NCBI GenBank assembly: GCA_016647705.1
Contig: CM028335.1
Coordinates: 11,422,905-11,486,904, forward strand
Source: Eucommia ulmoides
Lineage: Eukaryota; Streptophyta; Magnoliopsida; Garryales; Eucommiaceae
Direction: 5' to 3'
DNA length: 64,000 bases
Below are positions 57,028 to 64,000 of the stretch, one piece after another; the stretch's first letter is position 1, and each line of letters begins with the position of its first letter. The notes beneath the pieces were generated by a model that worked only from the letters and a program-made list of their open reading frames with translations, was not told the DNA's origin and made no database searches. Both the position numbers and the translations under genes were made by a program.

Positions 57028-59240
57028 CTAGCGTATAACCCGTGCTTGAAGGCACGGATATTAAAAAAAATACATTTTTTTCTTCATTTAAACATTAATA
57101 ACAATTAACAATTGAACGTCAATATTAACTCACAATCAGGGCAAAATAAGAAGAATTATATGTTAACAATAAATCTATTATAATGCAAATCAATTTTACC
57201 TATATTTCACGTGACATTAATTCCTTACTGGAAAATCACTCATTAAATCACAACTTTTTTAACCGAACACTCCACTTTGCACATATATCCAAGTTCATTT
57301 ATTTTGCACACTAATACATCTATAATGTTGGATAAAATCATCATCCATAAAAAATAATAATAAACAAAACACTTAAAGTCATTGAGAGACCATCAGGAAT
57401 ACAAATTCTCATAAAAGACATACACAACTAACATGACAGTAACAAATAGATCTATTTTTTTGGAGAGGAAGATACAAAAAAAAAATACTCGCATTTAGGT
57501 GGAAATAAATCTCATATACTAACGAAAAATTAAATTCCATCAAAATTTCAACAAAAGTTGCCAAAAAATATTAAACTAATTCACAAACCATACAAAAGTT
57601 ACCCAACAAATTAAAATTAACAGAAAATGCAGATTGCCAATTGTTAACATTCTATCAATATCATCTTGAATATAGTTGAATCTAGACATTACAACTAAAC
57701 TATGAGAGAAGAATGAAAATAAACAAACTCAATATCAAATCAATCATTAAACCAAACTTAAACAAATCATATTCCAAAGTATCGGTTCCGTTTAAATGAT
57801 CCTCACATGGTTCTTCAAAAATAATAAAAAAACACATAATCATTAATGTAGTTATGTATGCAAAGAACCTTTGAGAATGGATTCAGAGTTTGCATTCGGG
57901 TGCAACGGGCCTGAAGGCTGCTATTCGTGAGGCACATATCGTAGAGTAGTCCTAAATCACAATTTCTACTTGCCGTACGGGTTTGTCAATACTGTTACAC
58001 AGCAAGCCAAATTTGATTCAATTGAAAGAGTAAATAAACAAATTGAAAATATTGCCATTAATTTTCACTACGAATGAAATATCGAAAATGAAGATCGGTC
58101 TTAAGAGCTGTAGTGTATCCGGAAAAAAAAATTGTGATGAACATTGTTGACAACACTGGAATTCAATATCTATTAAAAATAATTTTGAAGGCCTACAATA
58201 TCTATCAACAACGCTTCTCCTAAAGTCTCTTGGAAACAACACATTAAACAAACACCACCTATGTTTGAGGTTAAGAAATTCAAGTTCTTTCTCATTGACA
58301 AATCAAAACCAACAATGATAACGAACAAAATCAATATCAGGTGATATGGAATCAATCAACAAAAATATAGCTATATGGTAGTACCAACAAAATGAACGAA
58401 GACGTTTGGGCTTACCAAATCAACCAACGTCAAATCTGTTTAGCTATGAGAGTGTTGCGTGAGCAACGAATATGGTGTTCAATCTGGGTTCGATTAAACA
58501 GAAAATAGATTTAAGTAAATGAAAAAACTAACTGAAAATTGCAAAAGAAAAAAATCAAATCAATTAAAAGAAGAAAATTAGATCAATAAAGATTATCTAG
58601 CTAATGCTTGAATACATATCGCAATTGGAGTGTTAAGAACCCCAAGTTCCTTCTCATTGACAAAATTTATTACCAACGATGATGATAATAAACAAAATCA
58701 GTAATATTCAATTAACAACTATACAACATTACCAACATAATCAACCAAAAAACACAATGAATCTGAACAAAAAAATAGAGCTTGAAAAAAATCCACAATT
58801 ATCAACTATATTGTACCCAAGTTCTTTCGGACACCGATGGTGATGGAGGATGGGGTACCTGTCTGTGTTGCAGATCTATCATCAATAGAGACAATGAAGC
58901 AAGATCTGGTGTTAGTCGGTAGACCGCAACGGTGGCGGTTGTAACGGCCGACGGCGTGGATTCCGAGATCTAGATAAAGCATGACAGTAGCAATGGAGAT
59001 GTGGTGCTTGGTGAGAGTGAATATGGCTTGAAGTATAATGTGTCGTTAGGGAGGCAACGGTGGTGATTGGCGGTGATGGTAGGATTTAGACGACGCGGCG
59101 ATGGAGCTGTGATTGCGAGGGCGCAGTGAAAACGATGAGTTGGCGATGGCAGTGAGAGAAAGGAAGAGAATAGGGAGTTAAGAGAAAGTCATGTACTGAT
59201 GGTTTGGTTGGGTGGGCGGCAGGTTAATGAAAATTAACCC
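57028..59240 (-). mobile_element. Helitron-like 3' terminus and probable body
   Basis: On the minus strand CCGTGC-CTTCAA-GCACGG (57057-57040) is a six-pair hairpin followed by eight bases and CTAG, then T (57031-57028). A TA run is adjacent. The body to the right is AT-rich with no Rep or helicase, and includes a GC-richer segment at 58830-59190. The right edge is a guess, set where the GC-richer segment ends; no 5' TC terminus was recognised. Confidence 0.45.
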
Positions 59241-59728
59241 CACAAATAGTTAACTAAGATAAATAGTTAATTAAGGAATGGTTAATTAATCAAATTAGTT
59301 TTTAAATTAGAGAAAAATGAATATAAATTAATGCCTAAAATAAAACTGATGCTTTAATCAGTGATAGGCAATTAGGGATTAAGAATTGATTAGTCATTTG
59401 TTTCCATAAAATGGATAGAGGATTAGGTAATATATGGAAACAATTCACCTAGTCAATATTAGTTAATACTAAGCCAAATTATTAAAGTAATAATTTATTA
59501 ATTAACCAAAAATTGGGAATATATGGAAACAATTCAATGGTTAATTAATTAAATTAATTTTTTAATTAAAGAAAATTGAGTAAATCAATGCCTAAAATAA
59601 AATTAATTTGTCTCAATCTATCCTAGTCAGCAAATTTATTTGGCCTCGTCAGCATTTATTTGTCCTAGTCATATTTTCGGTTGTCCTAATCATAAGTTTG
59701 TCCTAGTCAGCCAAAAAGTCGTCCTATT

Positions 59729-59733
<5 letters not shown>

Positions 59734-59808
<75 letters not shown>
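59734..59808. repeat. TA microsatellite, about 37 units
   Basis: Uninterrupted TA repeat of roughly 75 bp. The Ile-Tyr repeat in the minus-strand frame across it is an artefact. Confidence 0.97.
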
Positions 59809-59810
<2 letters not shown>

Positions 59811-59839
59811 TTGTTGTATAATAATTAAAGAAAAAAAAA

Positions 59840-60500
59840 ACAGAAATAGAAATACCAAAGGAAATGATAGAGGCAATCATTTGATAATTTATCCTTAAAG
59901 CAAATTTCGTCCTCACTAGATGCTTATGGTTGAATGAGGGTTTGTCTCTAGGATACAATGATGAAGCTGCTACTGGTAGTGGCACTAGAAACCAGGATAC
60001 AACGATTTTTCTAGAGAAGTACAAAACTCTCTCATGAACTCTCAAGAATAAAAGCAATGAAAAATAGAATAAACTTTTTGCTGGACCAAAAAAAAAAAAA
60101 AAAAAAAACAGAAGAATGTTATGCAAACTTATGGGATGACTAATGTTGAGAATGCATAACCTTTTATAAAGAGTAAAAATCAACCTGAAAAAATCTGAAA
60201 CTTTAAGAAAACATTTAATAGACAATCATAACTTTCAAGCGATTACATACCTAAACAGACAAACTTTAGGTTTAAAACTTCTCTCAAGTTATAAAACTTG
60301 TAGTTTGTATTTTAAGCTGTGTTTGGTTTGGATTTTTCTAGATTCTGTAGAAAACATACCAATCATTCCCAAAGTGAACCAAGAGCCACAAGGCCTAGGC
60401 TCAGGACCTAGACCAGAGCAAGAGCCTAAGCCCAAGTCGGGCCAGCCTCGCCAGGCAGGCGGGTAGTTAGTCAGCGACGGCGCGTACATGCAACATAACT
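59840..60500 (-). repeat. Dispersed LTR-like repeat, copy 2
   Basis: It shares ordered landmarks with 10540-11398. The minus strand contains CTCTTTATAAAAGGTTATGC at 60178-60159, a convincing TATA box with about 60 bp of upstream GC-richer sequence ('aggcctaggctcaggacctag' in part). This suggests an LTR of a retrotransposon read on the minus strand. Family not assigned. Confidence 0.5.
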
Positions 60501-60928
60501 TTATTCACTTTACAGCCTTTAGCCTACTTTCTATCTATATTATTTCAACGCCCTAGAAAACCTACTCGAGCCTTAATAAATGACTTTTCATTTTCTTCAG
60601 TTACCGATGTAAGATAACTCATACAATATGTCAATCAATATCTTCAAATGGGTGCTTCAATGAATAATTTTACTTCATCATTTTAATGATTTTACATAAA
60701 TAAATATATTACATTCATCTCTTCACCAAGAAGAACACATTAATATATTCATATGTCGTAAATTATTATTATTATTATTGTTATTAGATCTCATAAATAA
60801 TTTGGTCACAAAATAAACAAAAGATCATTTAATATAATAGTCCGCCACATGAATAAAAATTAATCGGATAAACATGCATATGAAATACAGACTCAAAAAC
60901 AAGAGAGAGAGAGAGAGAGAGAGAGGGG

Positions 60929-60959
<31 letters not shown>

Positions 60960-62935
60960 GAAAGAAAATAACTACATCAGGATAGGTAGCTTTTAGCCTT
61001 GAAACATCCCTAGTAAGAATCCATCAAATTTACTCAGCCAACCAATGAATATGATGTCTTGAACAGTTCGACCTTCCGTATAAATCAAGAGAAAAGAAAC
61101 TACATAGTCATGTTAGTCTAAACAGTTTCAATCATAGGATCTCCGGAAAATGTGATTTTGACGATAATGCCTCGTTTAACGTTTCAAATGAACTAATATT
61201 GTTTTTAAATATAGATCATTTATACATTATGGATATGCATTCAAGTCGAAATGTATAATTTAAATAATGCAATTTTTATTTCAACAACATTACTCAAGAT
61301 ATTAAACTCGGAACTCTATAAGTTGCACACACACACACACACACCGAGAGTTCATACATTTGTGATGTTTTATTTTTAACATGTCCAATATACCTAAATA
61401 TCACAATGTATATTATATGTTTGATCATATCATGCAAATTTAGAAAATTCACTTCTTCATCACAAATATACTTAATATACTTAAACTTGGATTTAATGTG
61501 ATCAAATAGTACATTACATAATCTTAATGTGAAAACACTTCAAACATCATTGATATAATATTTTGAACATGTCCATATAATTGCGATATCATTATCTATG
61601 CAATAAGAAATTTCATACGTTGCTCATTTGAAAATTTCACATTTTGATCACAAAAATGCTCAAATTGCTTAAACTCGGTTTCTATGTGATCATAAGGTAG
61701 ATTGCATATTTAGATCATCAAAACACTATAAACATCATTTAAATACTATTTTAATGGTGTTTGGATAGAAAATGATCATAGACATCGACCAAAACCAAGA
61801 ACGGGCGAAGCAAAATAGAATTGTGTTGAAAATACTGTAGCAATCAACTGTTGTTGTCCAAAAAAATCAGAATGGGCCTTCTGTAGTAAATTGGTCATAT
61901 CTCTCTTATTATTTGTCCAAATCTGATACATTTTATATGGTTGGAAAACTAATTAAAATATATTTAAAACCATATAAATTTCATATCAATCCAAGTTGGT
62001 TAGTTATTCAAATTCAAATTTCAAATTTCATATCAATCCTATCTAGACCTTTGCTCACTCATTTGATCATTCTCACTCATTTAGAGTCCAAACGAGGTGA
62101 TTCTTTTTTATATGAAACCCTAACTCAATAAACTTTATTTATGTTCGTAGCCTTTCTCTGTCCTGCCCTATTTTCGCTTTATTTTTGGATTGACTTTTGG
62201 CGATATTTTCTTGTTCTAATTATTGGATGATGGTTCCTATATATTATATTCAATGTATAGAATCTTAATCATCATTCAATTTGATCAAAACAACACTGAA
62301 TTGAAAAGAATTTATCAAAACATTTTGAAACTCTTAAGAACTCATTTCGCAGTTTTTTGTCATGAACCAAAAATTGGATTTACATATAAAATCTTATTCG
62401 AAATGTTAAAATAATGTAATGATATGTTAGTTTAATATGTCTACATGATATATGCATGATCAATTGATATATTTTTTTCTTTTTATTTTTCTTTTTTTCG
62501 TTTTTCTTTCTTTTTTCCTGTTGCTTTCTTCCAATTTCATCCCACATCCATAGCCAGTTGAGAGCTGGACTAGTAGAGTCGTTTTCTCTCTCCTCTCTAC
62601 ATTTCTCTAGAAATTTTGTATAATTTATTTGGTTTTACAAATATTACACTTTGTTCCCAAATCTTTTAATAAAAATAAATTAAAAAAGAAAAATGATCAC
62701 CATTTAGACACTGTGAAATAGCCTTCGACATTTATAATTTGAATATTATTATATTTATTTGTTTGTGCATTTTAATTTTTATATTTAATTTGTAAAGCTA
62801 ATTCAACCAAAACCCATTTTAAGTCCAAAAACACTAATACTGTTTATTAATTTTGTGGGATTGAAACAAATGTGAAACTTAAGAGGTCAAATGTGCAATT
62901 TGGTAAACCGTTAAGGTTAAAAAATGTAATATTTT
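60501..62935. other. AT-rich intergenic stretch
   Basis: It contains a GA microsatellite (60901-60955, interrupted by GGGG) and an AC run (61326-61344). The frames at 61913-62131 and 62223-62414 show no domain. No element recognised. Confidence 0.6.
60901..60955. repeat. GA microsatellite
   Basis: Two GA tracts separated by a GGGG interruption at about 60927. Confidence 0.95.
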
Positions 62936-62939
62936 CTTA

Positions 62940-63110
62940 ATTATTCTCCTACTGAGCTCCACCCACCTTATATGCTCAACGCACACCTCATCCCTCTCTC
63001 TCTCTCTCTCTCTAACCAAAATCATACCCATATATTCATGTCTTCCCTTTCCTTGCTAGTTAACCCATTTTTCATTTTCTCTCTTTTAGTTAGTGTTTAG
63101 GTTAAAGGGA
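62940..63110 (+). other. CT-rich leader-like stretch with a 20-codon frame
   Basis: A CT microsatellite (62993-63013) lies 27 bp before ATG at 63040, which opens MSSLSLLVNPFFIFSLLVSV and then a stop. CT-rich runs next to the start codon are common in plant 5' leaders, and the peptide is hydrophobic like a signal peptide, but no downstream exon is seen. Confidence 0.2.
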
Positions 63111-63413
63111 TAAGAATCCATTAAATCCCTCTCTCTCTCACCTCAATACCCACTACCCATTATCTTAATATGAGCTTGCAAGTAATGACTCATTTTAATT
63201 TTAATAATAAAAGTGAGATTTTCTCTAATTGTTTCTTGAAATATTTGACGAAATCCGTTAATTCGTTAATATATGGGTACTTTTGTCATTTCTCATGTAC
63301 TCCTTTTTAATATCAAAGTATTAAAGTAAAAAAGAATAAATTATATTTTTGTTTCTTTATTTTTCATATACTCCGTTTGTCATTTCTCATTTTTGTTTGT
63401 CTTTATATTTCAG

Positions 63414-63575
63414 GGTTAATACCACTTAGACTACCTCAACTCTTTTGATATCCCACATACACCTCCTTAACTTTCAAAACTAACACGGGGACTCCTTGCT
63501 AAAACTTTTTTTTAATGAACTGACCATTTTATCCTTACTAATTCATTCCAGAAAAATAATAAAATAATCTCAAGT
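63414..63575. mobile_element. Possible MITE terminal segment
   Basis: The phrase GGGTTAATACCACTTAGACTACC followed by 'aactttcaaaactaacac-gggactcctt' has the style of terminal regions of plant MITEs. No matching inverted end is present before the palindrome repeat starts at 63585. Confidence 0.3.
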
Positions 63576-63584
63576 AGTAAATGC

Positions 63585-64000
63585 TCAAAACAATATACAT
63601 CTGAAGTACCATGTTGAATTCAACATGAAATTAAAAAAAAAATTAAAATTCTAAAAATACCATGTTGAATTCAACACTAATATGAAAACTAATAAAATAA
63701 TAGTAAACATGATATCAGTTTGAAAATCTTATTCAGATGAACCTGAATATATAATTAGATCATGAAAAAAAAATGTGTAAATCAATATTTAATTCAGTTT
63801 TAATAATATGATTTTGAATCCCATCTTTTATCAAGTTATATATCAAATAAATGATTGTAGAGACAAATGTGACCAAATAATCATAAAGCACTACTTGGTA
63901 AACTGTTTTAAAAAAATTACTTAATAGTTTTGGCTCCTTAATAACATCTGTTAGTAACCGTATCAAAAGAGTATTAAATAAATTATATCTTTTGATTTCG
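63585..64000. repeat. Paired-palindrome repeat, copy 2
   Basis: It is closely similar over about 410 bp to 19300-19700, same orientation, and runs into the window edge. It carries TGTTGAATTCAACA at 63612-63625 and 63663-63676, 51 bp apart, matching the 49-bp pair at 19332/19381. Confidence 0.85.

Noticed and set aside
58018..58355. Two overlapping minus-strand frames of 60-77 residues
   Set aside because: AT-rich, hydrophobic by composition, no motif; they lie in the putative Helitron body.

Overview
This is AT-rich plant nuclear DNA, almost certainly from an angiosperm and probably a eudicot. The evidence is plant-specific retrotransposon lineages (Tekay/Del chromovirus, Athila-like Ty3, Ty1/copia, plant L1 LINEs with an RNase H domain), Helitron termini, a Mutator-like transposase piece and exons of a plant pectinesterase. 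I cannot name the species. I found no intact gene and no tRNA, rRNA or CRISPR. The window is a nested transposable-element landscape around one dismembered host gene.

Layout. 1-5157: a minus-strand Tekay-type Ty3 element leaving the window on the left, with a 2.9-kb 5' LTR. 5158-8568: the non-coding 3' part and 3' LTR of an Athila-like element, abutting a minus-strand Mutator-like transposase N-terminus (8570-9073) and its upstream region. 10195-11398: two dispersed repeats. 11399-16088: a gag/pol-less Athila-like element with a tRNA-Asp primer site. 16649-18069: a solo LTR of the same family with a perfect 5-bp target duplication. 18211-19700: a hAT-like MITE and a palindrome-rich tandem repeat whose relative reappears at 63585-64000. 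20580-24869: an L1-type LINE with 19-bp target duplications. 25938-26290: a solo-LTR-like relic.

27098-47439 is the core. Exons of a minus-strand pectinesterase lie at 47146-47439 (exon 1, frameshifted and cut by a copia element), 39541-39747 (catalytic exon, intact) and 27098-27349 (next exon, intact). The 12.2-kb intron between the last two keeps GT and AG borders and holds a copia element (34419-39172), a truncated LINE (29996-33960) and a CCACC-rich foldback element (28988-29995). Between exon 1 and the catalytic exon, a broken copia (about 44181-47145) is fused to a 5'-truncated LINE (40489-44180), and the expected exon encoding the GxYxE block is absent. I see no 3'-terminal exon.

47440-64000: intergenic DNA with three Helitron-like 3' ends, a second Tekay-type element (49758-55550, 3.0-kb LTR plus broken pol), an inverted Athila-like LTR fragment, microsatellites, a second copy of the 10.5-kb LTR-like repeat, and a copy of the 19-kb repeat at the right edge.

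The most unusual signals are the fragmented pectinesterase gene, the palindrome CCGCCTAGGCGG shared by two unrelated LTR families, the interchangeable tandem repeats at one position in the Tekay LTRs, and the paired-palindrome repeat family. All boundaries were read by eye; similarity statements come from internal comparison within the window or recalled family motifs, not from searches.
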